A stretch of DNA of 64,000 nucleotides from Corynebacterium pseudopelargi (GCF_003814005.1 NZ_CP033898.1:620001-684000), one strand, 5' to 3'. Shown: positions 35,235 to 44,437, counted from the first letter of the stretch. The notes: generated from the letters alone by a model not told the origin. Made by a program: numbers and translations.

Positions 35235-37100
35235 TCAGGCCTGGAAGCCGAAAGCCTTGAGGCGTTCGCGAGATACTTCGTTGCTATTGGCGGTCAGTTC
35301 GAGCAGCTCGGCGTAGATGCCACCAGAGGTGGCCAGATCGGCTGGGGCGCCAATTTCGTCAATGCGGCCGTTCTTCAGCGTGACAATGGTGTCTACATCG
35401 GCGATGGTGGAAAGGCGGTGCGCGATGATGATGGTGGTGCGACCTTGCATCAGTTCATCCAAACCGGCTTGGACTGCGAGCTCGCTTTTGGTGTCGAGCG
35501 CTGAGGTGGCCTCGTCAAGCACGAGCACGGGGGCGTCTTTGAGCATGGCGCGGGCAACGGCAACGCGTTGTTTTTGGCCACCGGAAAGACGCAAACCACG
35601 CTCGCCAATGACGGTGTCGTAACCATCGGGGAATGCAGAGATGAAGTCGTGGGCGTTGGCGCGCTTGGCCACGGCGATGATTTCTTCATCGCTGGCATCG
35701 GGGCGTGCGTACGCGATGTTTTCGCGGATTGTGCCCGAAAAGAGGCTGGATTCCTGGAACACCACACCAACAGAGGCACGCAATTGCTCGGCGGAGACTT
35801 CGCTGATGTCGCGGCCGCATAAAGAAAGGTGGCCGTGGGTTGGGCGATAAAGGCCAAGCAGCAAATTAATCATGGTGGTTTTGCCGCCGCCGGATTCGCC
35901 CACCAAGGCGATGCGCTCGCCTGCTGCTGCGCGCAGGGAAATGTCTTTGAGCACCGGTTCGCCCTCGGAGTACTCAAAATAGACGTGATCGAATTGCACC
36001 GCCGGGACTTTGGCCTCGCTGTGCGGCGATGAGGGCAGGGCAAGGGGAGCGACGTGGGCGTCGACAAGCTCGGGCACATCATCGGTATGGGTAGCGGCGG
36101 CGATCTCGGGATTCACCGTGGCCTCGAGTTCCAAATCCATGACCTCGAAGTAGTCCTTCGAACCGGCGATGGCGCGCTGAGTGGTATCAACAACCCAGCT
36201 CATCATGGTCATGGGCATGCGAGCCATATTGACCAACTGGATCAGCAACACCATGTCGCCGATGGTGAAATAACCGTGCAAAGTGCGAAGAAACAGCGTG
36301 AGATAAATGCCGAAGAAGATCAGATTCATCGACGCCCCACGCAAGGTATCCATGAAATGCCACCAAGAAGACTGCCGCCTAGTCAAAGTGACCGTCTCAC
36401 GGAAACGCCCAGCAAAGCTGCTGAGCTCGCGCACCTCCGCAACGAAACTTTTGACCACCTTCACCTGGCCGACGACCTCGGCAAAACGACCGCCCGCCAA
36501 GTCGATCTGACGGTTTTTCTGCCCCTCGATCTTCTGCCAACGCTTAGAAGTCAGCGAAGTCAGCCACATATAAATCGGAATGATCACTGCCAACAACACA
36601 GCCAGCGGCCAATAGTAACTAGCCGAAACACCCAACACCGCCACCATGGTGATGATCATGGGGAAGAAATTATTCGCCACCGCCTGCAGCGCCTGCGTAA
36701 TCGAAGTGATCGAACGATCAAGCCGAGCAATGATGGTGCCAGTGACCTGATCATCAAAATAGCGCTGAGGCATGCCCAACAGCTTGGCAAAGTAGCGAGT
36801 AGAAAGAATCTGCCGCAAACGAGCAGCCATCACATCACCGATATAGCCACCAATGTTGTTAAACAACGTATTGGCAAACTGCACCGCCAACAGCGCAAGC
36901 GCCAACCAAATCACATGAGTGCTCACATCAGAAGCATCAACCTCGCCAGTAGTGGCAGCGACGATAGTATCCGTGGCGTTTTTAATGATGAAAGGAGTAA
37001 GCAGCGCCAGCACCGAAACCAGCACCGCATTGAGCACCACGCCAAGATAAAAAGGCCAGAGCACCCAGGCAGAGCGCAAAATTTTGCCGATTGCTTGCAT
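35235..37100 (-). CDS. ABC exporter, fused membrane and ATPase domains
   Basis: 621 residues from ATG 37100 with GGAG 8 nt upstream; the longer open frame above it is the repetitive region and is not counted. The first ~320 residues form a six-helix ABC_membrane domain. The ATPase follows, with GESGGGKTTMINLLLG (Walker A), LSGGQKQRVAVARAM and VLVLDEATSALD. It is a half-transporter that would work as a homodimer, in the family of lipid and drug exporters. No neighbour indicates the substrate. Confidence 0.92.
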   Translation of the reverse strand: MQAIGKILRSAWVLWPFYLGVVLNAVLVSVLALLTPFIIKNATDTIVAATTGEVDASDVSTHVIWLALALLAVQFANTLFNNIGGYIGDVMAARLRQILSTRYFAKLLGMPQRYFDDQVTGTIIARLDRSITSITQALQAVANNFFPMIITMVAVLGVSASYYWPLAVLLAVIIPIYMWLTSLTSKRWQKIEGQKNRQIDLAGGRFAEVVGQVKVVKSFVAEVRELSSFAGRFRETVTLTRRQSSWWHFMDTLRGASMNLIFFGIYLTLFLRTLHGYFTIGDMVLLIQLVNMARMPMTMMSWVVDTTQRAIAGSKDYFEVMDLELEATVNPEIAAATHTDDVPELVDAHVAPLALPSSPHSEAKVPAVQFDHVYFEYSEGEPVLKDISLRAAAGERIALVGESGGGKTTMINLLLGLYRPTHGHLSLCGRDISEVSAEQLRASVGVVFQESSLFSGTIRENIAYARPDASDEEIIAVAKRANAHDFISAFPDGYDTVIGERGLRLSGGQKQRVAVARAMLKDAPVLVLDEATSALDTKSELAVQAGLDELMQGRTTIIIAHRLSTIADVDTIVTLKNGRIDEIGAPADLATSGGIYAELLELTANSNEVSRERLKAFGFQA

Positions 37101-37464
37101 AAGGAGGCTCCTTCGGTTGTGTTTCGGTTGCGTATCTGTTGCGTTTCGGTTGTGGCTTCTTAGAAGCAGCGCCGCACGTTGCGGTCGCTCGGTCGTAGCG
37201 GTTGCTGCCGCCGTAGCGGTCGCCCAGTCGCTGCCTCGCCCAGTCGCTGCCGCCGTAGCGCTCGCTTTGACGTTGCGGACGCTCGCTTTGACACTGCGCT
37301 CGACCACAAGGGCGTCGGCCAGCCCCAAACGCTGCGAACGATTAGAAAACCGGCTCATCTTTACACAAATTGCGGCAAATGGCACTTTGGGATTGTTTGT
37401 CGAATCAATTCAGGCGCTAGAGTTGCAGGTGTTGATGCACGCGAAGAACTGCGAGGAATACGTC
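37101..37464. repeat. repetitive intergenic region upstream of ABC exporter and lipoprotein
   Basis: Between 37158 and 37305 short units (GTCGCTC, CCCAGTCGCTGCC, CCGCCGTAGCG) recur in a patchwork like that before lepA. Two copies of CGCTCGCTTTGAC (about 37259 and 37283) are one-base variants of the scattered CGCTCGCATTGA word. No real gene is seen. Promoters for the two divergent genes must lie here. Confidence 0.6.
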
Positions 37465-37971
37465 TTGAAAAGCACACAGTTGCTCAAAGCTACGTCCGCT
37501 GCGGCGTTGCTGTCGTTGGCTTTAGTTGCCTGCGGTGGTTCGGAGACGGATGACGCTGCGGCGTCGATTAGCGCTAATGCGCCGGCTACTCCGGAGTTTG
37601 AGGCGAAGGACGTAGACGTTACAACGGTTGATGTTTCCCGCGACGCTGAGCACGACGATGGCCTGAACACCACCGTTCGTTTGCAGAGCGCGAATTACAA
37701 CAGCCAGGGTGGAGGCTCGGTGATTTATGTGTTGCTCACCAACGACAATGATGCCCCGCTGCCTGCCGACGCATTCTCCGATCCCACTTTGACCGTCAAT
37801 GGGGAAAGCATCGATCGGGTAGAAAACGGCACCGTTGATCTTGAGCTTCCGCTTGAGGCTCACGCTTCTACCAACCTCGCTTATGCTTTCGATGTGAATT
37901 TCGGCAATTTAAGCGATGCTGAATTCCAGATCGGCAACCTGAAGTTCAAGGGCAACTTCACCAATATCTAA
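37465..37971 (+). CDS. secreted lipoprotein with Ig-like C-terminal domain
   Basis: 168 residues from TTG 37465, chosen for GAGGAA 7 nt upstream and for the signal peptide that begins there. The lipobox is LVAC (Cys23) followed by GGSETDD. The rest is acidic and beta-rich, with DEAD-free text such as VYVLLTNDNDAPLPADAF that resembles DUF4352-type extracellular domains. It should sit on the outer face of the cytoplasmic membrane. Function unknown; a terminator-like GC stem follows at 37978-38015. Confidence 0.8.
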   Translation: MKSTQLLKATSAAALLSLALVACGGSETDDAAASISANAPATPEFEAKDVDVTTVDVSRDAEHDDGLNTTVRLQSANYNSQGGGSVIYVLLTNDNDAPLPADAFSDPTLTVNGESIDRVENGTVDLELPLEAHASTNLAYAFDVNFGNLSDAEFQIGNLKFKGNFTNI

Positions 37972-38549
37972 GCTTTTGCAGTCCCGTCGCGGGGGTGGCT
38001 CGCGGCGGGGCTTTTGCATGCCTTGAGCTGTATCAATGCGTCATTCTGTGCTGGCGCGGGGGTGGGCCGAGGAAATGAGGTGGGATCCTCGGGCTGCGTT
38101 TTTACGTCAAACATATAGTGAGCACGGTTGCGACACCGCTTGAAGCAACCGCAGCCTGAGCCCAAGGAGACCACCGAGGCCTTCACGGCAGGTGGTTCGG
38201 GGGCGTCGAAAAAGTGGGGCAGCTTGGGGGAGCTGCAGGGGGCTTTTCGACGGGGCCGCTGCGGGGTGTTCGCAGCCGTGCTTCCTTTTGGGGCAAGGTT
38301 TTTAGCTTTTCGACGCCACCGCACCCACCCCCTCTGCCATCCACCCTTCTTAGCGCCGATATGCAGCAGGTGTGCTGTTCGTGGGTGCTGTGTTGGCAAT
38401 CATGACGTCACTGCTTGGCTAGCCCCTCGGGGGTAGTGCTTTAGAAAAACTTTTGGATTTGAGGGAACCGTTCGCCCGGAATTTCGTCTAACAGAAGTAG
38501 CAGGGTTTTCTGCCCTGCCGACATTGTTGAATACGGAAGGAAACCTCCC
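37972..38549. other. long non-coding stretch with inverted word copies
   Basis: A GC-rich stem (GTCGCGGGGG...CGCGGCGGGGC) at 37982-38013 may end the lipoprotein message. Between 38206 and 38315 three copies of the GCTTTTCGACG-type word occur: 38206-38216 inverted and imperfect, then 38242-38252 and 38305-38315. They form an inverted arrangement. Open frames here are compositionally odd and lack starts, so I do not call a gene. The promoter of the next lipoprotein gene probably lies after 38420. Confidence 0.5.
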
Positions 38550-39266
38550 GTGCAGAAATTGGGTCTACATAACGGCAACACGCAACCTGCCTTCTATGCC
38601 CGGCGAAGCTTATGGAGTCTTGGTTGCCTGGCTTTCATGCTCACCAGTTGCGCTTTGGGTGCAGGAGGAGGAGCAGGAACAGAAACCTCAAGCGGCAGTG
38701 TCGCTAAGGGGCTGCAAGGTGTTGGCGATGATCGTGCTGGCGGTACTGATGGGCAAGCAGGCGAATTTACGGCTGATGGTAAAAGAATTTATCTCGGGGA
38801 AGTTTTTGCGCCCAACGTAAATGAGACTGACTTCTTTGACGTGTGCAGTGCGGTGCCAGAGTCCTTGTTGCAGGAATACAAGCTCACGTTGGCTCCAGAA
38901 GAAATGCAACACCCGTCGCATAACCCGGCCAGGGGAGTGGCGATGTGTAGCTATTTCATGGGAGGACCAGGGCCTGATCCTATTGGGACTTTGAGCTTCA
39001 TGTCGACGCTTCAAAGCAATGAAGTTCGCGAGGCCTTTGCCAGGGAAGAGTTCTTCCAGTTCCATGATGATGCGCTTCCGGATGCCAGGTATTTCGGAGA
39101 TCCGGTGGACTTCGAATCGATGTGTGAAGTATCTGTTGATACCTCGCGGGGGAGAATTGCAGTTTCTGGAAGTTATGGGATTTTCAATACTGAGCTAGAA
39201 AAGCAATGCCGGCAGAATGCGGGAATCCTGCACCAGATTATTGCCATCTCGAAGGGGGACCAATGA
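38550..39266 (+). CDS. DUF3558-like lipoprotein
   Basis: 238 residues from GTG 38550 with GGAAGGAAA upstream. The lipobox is LTSC (Cys34) after a long basic n-region. The mature part has a Gly/Thr-rich linker, then DFFDVCSAVPESLL and RGVAMCSYFMGGP, the paired-cysteine layout of actinobacterial DUF3558 lipoproteins. Its stop overlaps the start of the PPE-like gene by ATGA, so the two are co-translated and probably work together at the cell surface. Confidence 0.78.
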   Translation: MQKLGLHNGNTQPAFYARRSLWSLGCLAFMLTSCALGAGGGAGTETSSGSVAKGLQGVGDDRAGGTDGQAGEFTADGKRIYLGEVFAPNVNETDFFDVCSAVPESLLQEYKLTLAPEEMQHPSHNPARGVAMCSYFMGGPGPDPIGTLSFMSTLQSNEVREAFAREEFFQFHDDALPDARYFGDPVDFESMCEVSVDTSRGRIAVSGSYGIFNTELEKQCRQNAGILHQIIAISKGDQ

Positions 39267-40951
39267 AGGTTCAATTCAGTTCGTCGCAGCTTGCTTCCAC
39301 CGCAGCGGCGCTTCAGACAATCACAGCATCATCATTTTTATCGACCACTATTTCAAGCGCCGCACCGGCGCTCGCCACGTTCTCACCTGTGTCTGGCCTT
39401 GATCAGCTTGGTGCCCAGCATGCGCTGGTGTTGGCAGGAGCACCGGGCTCCGCGGCGAGCGTCGCTAAGTCACTTTCACACCAGGTGGCCTGGCTATATG
39501 AGGCGCTTAAAGCAACCGCAAGTAGCCTGGGCATGCAAAATGACTTCGTTCAGCGCGCAATGGACGTTGCAGATGAGGGCGGCTATGTGGGGGACATGGC
39601 CGCCCTTTTTCCTATGCGTCCTATCCCAACCATTCCGGGTTTTTCTTTCGCGCCTCCGGTGATGGTGCCAGCTACGAGTGTTGAGCAGCTCGTTGCACAA
39701 TTTAACGCCACGAACGAGGCTGGCGGCCTTGAAGGGGCAAGGCAGTGGACGCAGCTCGGTGCGGCCGCGGCAAGCCTGGCCACATCGCTTGAGTCGGTCG
39801 CAGCCCAATTGCTGGCCACGACTGAAGGCATCGCCTTTGATCGTGCTGCGGCAAAGATCAGTGAGGTGGCCGCAACAGCAGGCAACTTTGCGGCCAACTG
39901 TGAGGTGATGGCTGCAAGTGTGAGCTCGATGGTGGGCATCCACCAACGCCACCTGCCCCAGGTATTAGCTGCGCAGGCACAGGTGCAGGCAGCGAGTGAT
40001 CCTCGGGCCAAGATGCTCGCAGAACAATCTGCCCTAGCGCAGCTCAACCCAGCTATTGCTGCTGATCTTCCTACTGGTATGCCCATGATCCGTAGTTTGG
40101 TGGCACCCGCAGTGGCGGGGCTTGGTGGAGGCCTGGCTCGCACGGGCATGGGGGTGATTCCTGGGAAAGGAAAGCTCAATACCGCAGGTTTGGGCGCAAC
40201 GGGTACACCTTCTGAGCCATTGCGTGCGTCGGTGCACACGCCTGGTGGCAGTTTCGAGGCAGTGGCTACCGGTGCAAGTGAGGCGAGTCCGCAGGTGCTT
40301 GGTGATGCCGCCACCACCCAAGCCTCCGTTGCCCAAGCACCTGGGCAATTTGCGCAGGCGAGCGCCCAGCAACTCGGTGCGGGCGCTGGGCAACCAGCAC
40401 CACTTTCGGCCGCCTCGCAGCCTTCTTCGCACAGTCCTGGTGCCCCTATCGCGGGGTTGGGCACCCCGGTGCATCAGCAATCGCTGGCAACAGGTGCGCC
40501 GTCTTCGCAGGGCAGTGTGAGCGGCGCGCACACTTCGCGTCGCGCGAAACACGCCGGCGCTGCCGCCTTGGGAGCCCTGGCTACTGGTGGGGCGGCGATG
40601 GGGATGGGCGGGCTTGGTGGCTCAGGCTTGGCACACGCTGGTGGCTATCCCGGCGGTGCGGCCGGCAATGCTGGTGGCATGCGTGGTATGGCAGGGCCTT
40701 CTGCTGCTACCGCACCCAATGGCCTTGCGGGCGCCGGGGGTGCTGGCGGTGGGGCGTCGACAAGCGCGATGCGTGGAAGCACTGGCGGTCTTGCGCCGAT
40801 GATGGGGGCGCAGCCAGGTGGGCGTGAGCGCAAGAACACCAAGGTAAAAGGCATTACTCAAGCGGTGGAAAAGAACCACAACCTGAAAATGCTGCTTGGG
40901 CAGCAGGAACCGGTGGTGCCGCGGGCGATTGGGGCGTGGGTTCGCCAATAA
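39263..40951 (+). CDS. PPE-like, Gly/Ala-rich protein (putative ESX-type substrate)
   Basis: 562 residues from ATG 39263 with GAAGGGGG upstream. Residues 1-~270 are alanine-rich helices; 270-~520 are a Gly/Ala/Ser/Pro-rich low-complexity region. The end is conserved-looking, with LLGQQEPVVPRAIGAW, resembling the LLG..P.VVPPVIG tail found on many actinobacterial PPE/WXG-related proteins. There is no Sec signal peptide, so export, if it occurs, would be by another route such as type VII. No ESX apparatus genes are in the window. The family call is inference. Confidence 0.55.
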   Translation: MKVQFSSSQLASTAAALQTITASSFLSTTISSAAPALATFSPVSGLDQLGAQHALVLAGAPGSAASVAKSLSHQVAWLYEALKATASSLGMQNDFVQRAMDVADEGGYVGDMAALFPMRPIPTIPGFSFAPPVMVPATSVEQLVAQFNATNEAGGLEGARQWTQLGAAAASLATSLESVAAQLLATTEGIAFDRAAAKISEVAATAGNFAANCEVMAASVSSMVGIHQRHLPQVLAAQAQVQAASDPRAKMLAEQSALAQLNPAIAADLPTGMPMIRSLVAPAVAGLGGGLARTGMGVIPGKGKLNTAGLGATGTPSEPLRASVHTPGGSFEAVATGASEASPQVLGDAATTQASVAQAPGQFAQASAQQLGAGAGQPAPLSAASQPSSHSPGAPIAGLGTPVHQQSLATGAPSSQGSVSGAHTSRRAKHAGAAALGALATGGAAMGMGGLGGSGLAHAGGYPGGAAGNAGGMRGMAGPSAATAPNGLAGAGGAGGGASTSAMRGSTGGLAPMMGAQPGGRERKNTKVKGITQAVEKNHNLKMLLGQQEPVVPRAIGAWVRQ

Positions 40952-40983
40952 CGTCGCGGCCGAGGCGGTGTTAGGATCCTCGC

Positions 40984-41547
40984 ATGCATGCAGAGGAATT
41001 GGTCGTACTTGCTAACTCTGAAGGCAAGCCCACCGGCACCGCCTTAAAAGCCACCGTCCACAGCACCGAAACACCCCTGCACCTGGCTTTTTCCTGCTAT
41101 GTGCTCAACGGCGAGGGGCAACTTTTGCTCACCCGCCGCGCCTTAGCCAAAAAGACCTGGCCTGGGGTGTGGACCAATTCCGCTTGCGGGCACCTCGCGC
41201 CACAAGAAAGCGCCGCCGAGGCCGTGGCACGCCGGGTGCCCTTCGAGCTGGGAATCCCACAAAGCCAGCTTTTCGACGTCACCTGCGTGCTTCCTGACTT
41301 CCGCTACAAAGCGGTAGACGCCAGCGGCATTGTCGAGTGGGAAATTTGTCCCGTGTTCATCGCCCGCACGAACGCCACCGTGGCGCCCGAACGCGAAGAA
41401 GTAGCCGAGCTGCACTGGACAAGCCCAGCCCAACTCATCGCAGCGGTAGACGCAACACCTTTCGCCTTTAGCCCCTGGATGGTCGAACAGCTCGGGCATG
41501 CAGAGCTTCGCCAAGCGCTTCTTAGCCAAAGCGAGCAGCAACGCTAG
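40984..41547 (+). CDS. idi: isopentenyl-diphosphate delta-isomerase, type I
   Basis: 187 residues. The Nudix-like enzyme carries its catalytic Cys68 in TNSACGHLAP and acidic residues in GIVEWEICPVF and EREEVAELHW. It interconverts IPP and DMAPP for isoprenoid synthesis, for example decaprenyl phosphate and menaquinone. ATG 40984 lies 32 bp after the PPE-like gene, in which no terminator is apparent. It is convergent with the maltokinase-like gene. Confidence 0.95.
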   Translation: MHAEELVVLANSEGKPTGTALKATVHSTETPLHLAFSCYVLNGEGQLLLTRRALAKKTWPGVWTNSACGHLAPQESAAEAVARRVPFELGIPQSQLFDVTCVLPDFRYKAVDASGIVEWEICPVFIARTNATVAPEREEVAELHWTSPAQLIAAVDATPFAFSPWMVEQLGHAELRQALLSQSEQQR

Positions 41548-41550
41548 GCA

Positions 41551-42582
41551 CTAGAACAACGCATCTGCAAACAACGCATCAGCATCACGTAACGGCACTG
41601 CCACCCAATCGGGGCGGTGCCGTTTTTCGTATGCCACTTCATAGGCAAAGCGATCCACCACGCAGGCGTGCACGAGAATTTCGTCAATGCGACCGTACGC
41701 CGCGAGCAATTCGCTGGGATAATCCAGGCCGGCGTAGTGGAAGGATCGAATAAGCCCCGCCAGGTCATAGGCCACAGGTAACAGCGCGGTGCGTTGGCTG
41801 AGGCTTTGGTCGGGCTCGCCTTCAAAGTCCACAACATGCCACCCATTGGCCCAGAGCACCTGCCCAAGGTGTAAATCACCGTGGATGCGTTGGGTGGCGA
41901 TGCTGCCTTCGAGTGCATCGAAGCTTGCGTGTATGCGCTCGGCATAGGGGCGAAGCTCGGGGGCTTGGGCTATGTGTGCTTCGGCGCGGGCGTGCATGTG
42001 TTGGGCAAGTTCGCGCCCTGCCACCGTGCTGGTGGGAAGCTTTGTTCTGAGGTCGTGGTGGATGTCTTTGAGGGCGCGGCCCATGTCTGCGCTGTGATCG
42101 AGCAGCAGCGCGCGTTTGTGTGAGGTGCCAAGGCTCCAGGCATCGGTGGCGTTGGGGATAAATTGCGTGGCCACCGCCAGTGTGTAGTTTTGGCCTGCGA
42201 TCTCGATGCTCACATGCGCCTGGTAGGCGGGCACATGCGCGCGCACTACTTGAGGAATCTCCACATCAGGATGCACCCCTGGGCTAATACTGCGATAAAA
42301 CTTCCACATGCTCGCCGCGGTATGCAGCGAGGCATTGGTTTGCTGCCCGCTTATTGCCTCAAGCTGCTCCATTGCCTTGTCGACGACCCGCCTATCGCCA
42401 TGAAACTGTATCGCCGGGTGCTCACGCCACGCACGCAACAAGCCCTGGACGTATGCGGGCTGCTGAAAACAGTCATGCTGCCCGGCGCGAAGCGTTTGTT
42501 CATATTGGGCGTGCTGCTTTGAGCCAGGTGCTGCTTGAAGCGCCCACTGCGCCTTGCCGATGGCGATATGTATGCTGCTCAT
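41551..42582 (-). CDS. maltokinase-like phosphotransferase
   Basis: 343 residues. The kinase active site is present: RIHGDLHLGQVLW (Brenner-type HGDxHxxQ) and VVDFEGEPDQSLSQR. The N-terminus is shorter than in Pep2/Mak proteins of ~450 residues. Mak phosphorylates maltose in the TreS-Mak-GlgE route from trehalose to glucan. No treS gene is next to it, though malQ is 4 kb away. Its ATG overlaps the stop of the carboxylesterase gene. Aminoglycoside phosphotransferase-like activity is an alternative reading. Confidence 0.8.
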   Translation of the reverse strand: MSSIHIAIGKAQWALQAAPGSKQHAQYEQTLRAGQHDCFQQPAYVQGLLRAWREHPAIQFHGDRRVVDKAMEQLEAISGQQTNASLHTAASMWKFYRSISPGVHPDVEIPQVVRAHVPAYQAHVSIEIAGQNYTLAVATQFIPNATDAWSLGTSHKRALLLDHSADMGRALKDIHHDLRTKLPTSTVAGRELAQHMHARAEAHIAQAPELRPYAERIHASFDALEGSIATQRIHGDLHLGQVLWANGWHVVDFEGEPDQSLSQRTALLPVAYDLAGLIRSFHYAGLDYPSELLAAYGRIDEILVHACVVDRFAYEVAYEKRHRPDWVAVPLRDADALFADALF

Positions 42583-43913
42583 GGGGTGCTAAAGCCTGCG
42601 CGCAGATGGGCAAAAGGATCACGGCTGATCGACTCTGCGCCCGTTGCCACATTCAATGCGAGCGTCTCGCGGTGCTCTGGGTAGCTTGGCCAATCGGGCA
42701 GGTGGCCGTGCAGAAAATCTTGCACAATCTGGGCAACTCTTGCGGTGGTGTGCTCGGCTGGGTGCTCAATATGTTCTGCAGTGCCAGGTTCGACATAGGC
42801 TTCGCTTTGCAGCACCCAAGGAATATCGCAGCAATGCACCGCGGGTTGCTCATTGCTTCCCGTGTAATGGATCACCCAGGTACGGGGTTGGGCTGCAGCG
42901 GCGATGTGGTCAACTTGGCGTCGAATAGCTGAATCGCCAACGACCTTGGCCATGAAGCGTGCTTCTTCTGCTTCGTGCTCTACGTAATTGGCGTTGGCGT
43001 GAAAGTGCCGCGCCACGAGCGGGCGTAAGGCTTTGGGCAGGCGCGCGTCGATGCGAGCGGTGCGTCGAGAAGCAAACCACTCCTGCTCAGTGCAGCTCAG
43101 AATCAGCGGCACGTCGGCCAGCTCTGCGCCATCAAGGCCAGTAGGTCCCATGGCCAGGTCGGTGGGAACGTAGCGCTTGTACTTGCGATAGCCGCGGCTT
43201 AACTTATCGGCAGAAAGCTTACTTAAACTTTTGCGGGTAATCGCGCGGCCAAGCGCGAAACGCAGCCTGGGTTTGTGCTGCTCAAAGCTCTTGCGGGCAA
43301 ACGCAGGCGATAACGCTATCGCGCGACGAAACGTGCCTTTGTAATGGTCTTTCCTACACAGCCACAACGCGATGGTGGCGCCGGCGGACTGCCCAATGAG
43401 CGTGACATTGGTGGGGTCACCGCCGAAGGCCTCGGCATTGCCCTGGAGCCAATCTAGTGCAGTCTGGCAGTCGCTAATACCCCGGTAGGAATCGGGCTCA
43501 TCTTCAGGAAAACGCGCGAAGCCATACACGCCGAGGCGGTAGTCGATGCTCACCATCATCACCCGCTGCGCTGCGAGCCCGCCGCCATGAAACCAGTGCT
43601 CATTGCGCCAACCGGAATCAAAACCGCCGCCGTGGATAAAGGCGACGATGGGAAGATCCTCGCCAAGCTCGGCATCTGCCGGAATGCTCACCCTCAACAG
43701 CAAGGGGCATTGATCAGGCCTGCCAACGTGTTGGGAGATCTCTGTGCGCATCGTGGGGGCATCAAAGGGTTGCTCCACGCTGGCGTAGGCGATGTGATCA
43801 AAAATGGCCACATCCGCCTCGGCTTGATCGCGAGATGGCTCAATATAGCCATGAAAGCGTTGGCCGCGGGCGTTCGTACCTGGTGATTGGCAAGGTTTCG
43901 CATTGGTGCTCAC
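42579..43913 (-). CDS. type-B carboxylesterase
   Basis: 444 residues from GTG 43913; the frame is open further upstream but overlaps the opposite gene. Carboxylesterase motifs: VAFIHGGGFDSGW (oxyanion hole), SIDYRLGVYGFARF, SDCQTALDWL and the Ser elbow in LIGQSAGATIALWLC. It hydrolyses carboxylic esters. No signal peptide is evident, so it is probably cytoplasmic. It is upstream of and overlaps the maltokinase-like gene by 4 bp. Confidence 0.87.
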   Translation of the reverse strand: MSTNAKPCQSPGTNARGQRFHGYIEPSRDQAEADVAIFDHIAYASVEQPFDAPTMRTEISQHVGRPDQCPLLLRVSIPADAELGEDLPIVAFIHGGGFDSGWRNEHWFHGGGLAAQRVMMVSIDYRLGVYGFARFPEDEPDSYRGISDCQTALDWLQGNAEAFGGDPTNVTLIGQSAGATIALWLCRKDHYKGTFRRAIALSPAFARKSFEQHKPRLRFALGRAITRKSLSKLSADKLSRGYRKYKRYVPTDLAMGPTGLDGAELADVPLILSCTEQEWFASRRTARIDARLPKALRPLVARHFHANANYVEHEAEEARFMAKVVGDSAIRRQVDHIAAAAQPRTWVIHYTGSNEQPAVHCCDIPWVLQSEAYVEPGTAEHIEHPAEHTTARVAQIVQDFLHGHLPDWPSYPEHRETLALNVATGAESISRDPFAHLRAGFSTP

Positions 43914-44037
43914 GGCATCGATGCTACCGCGCGGGCAGGTAGCGTTTGCGGCGCTAGGATAGCTAGCGAGATACACAAAAGCGTGCGCACGCATTGAAGA
44001 AGCGGGCGTAACAGCGAGGCATCTAAAGGAGGTTGCT

Positions 44038-44310
44038 ATGTGGGAATGGCTCACTGACCTGGGCGATCGCACCGCACAGTTTTTAACAACCTCTCCGCTG
44101 TGGTTGCAGGTGACCTTAGTGATCGCCGTGGCCGTGCCCCTATGCGCGGTGTTGGCATTGCTGTGGCTGCGAGTGGTAGACCGTGTGGGCTCTTTGCTTG
44201 CACGGGGTGGTGCTAGAGCACGGGCGCGGGCACAGGCTAAGGTTAGTCTGGATCGAATGACTCGCAACGATGCAGAAAGAGTGGCCTCGGCTAAACATGG
44301 CGAACCCTGA
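44038..44310 (+). CDS. 90-aa membrane protein
   Basis: A strong AAAGGAGG ribosome-binding site lies before ATG 44038. The protein starts MWEWLTDLGDRTAQFL, has one long membrane helix (LQVTLVIAVAVPLCAVLALLW) and a basic RARARAQAK tail. I do not recognise a family. It is followed by an overlapping 46-aa membrane protein gene, so the two may form a small complex. It is divergent from the carboxylesterase gene. Confidence 0.82.
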   Translation: MWEWLTDLGDRTAQFLTTSPLWLQVTLVIAVAVPLCAVLALLWLRVVDRVGSLLARGGARARARAQAKVSLDRMTRNDAERVASAKHGEP

Positions 44311-44437
44311 GGAATTGCGCAAGCAGGATCAAAAGCGCGCACAAGGCCAGCGCAAATACCCACAGTCGCGTGTGCGCCAAGCCCTATACCTGCTGCTTGC
44401 GTTGATGATATTGGCCTGGCTTATCTCTGCAATGTAA
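44297..44437 (+). CDS. 46-aa single-pass membrane protein
   Basis: ATG 44297 opens a frame of 46 residues: MANPEELRKQDQKRAQGQRK, then a basic stretch and one hydrophobic helix (ALYLLLALMILAWLISAM) reaching the stop at 44435-44437. It overlaps the preceding 90-aa membrane protein gene by 14 bp, so translation is probably coupled. The positive N-terminus and C-terminal helix suggest a tail-anchored protein facing the cytoplasm. Function unknown. Confidence 0.7.
   Translation: MANPEELRKQDQKRAQGQRKYPQSRVRQALYLLLALMILAWLISAM

Noticed and set aside
36054-37163. 369-aa plus-strand frame over the ABC exporter
   Set aside because: His/Gln-rich shadow of the exporter gene.
37968-38399. 143-aa minus-strand frame
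   Set aside because: Composition is Pro/Lys/Arg-rich, there is no ribosome-binding site, and it runs through hairpins and word repeats.
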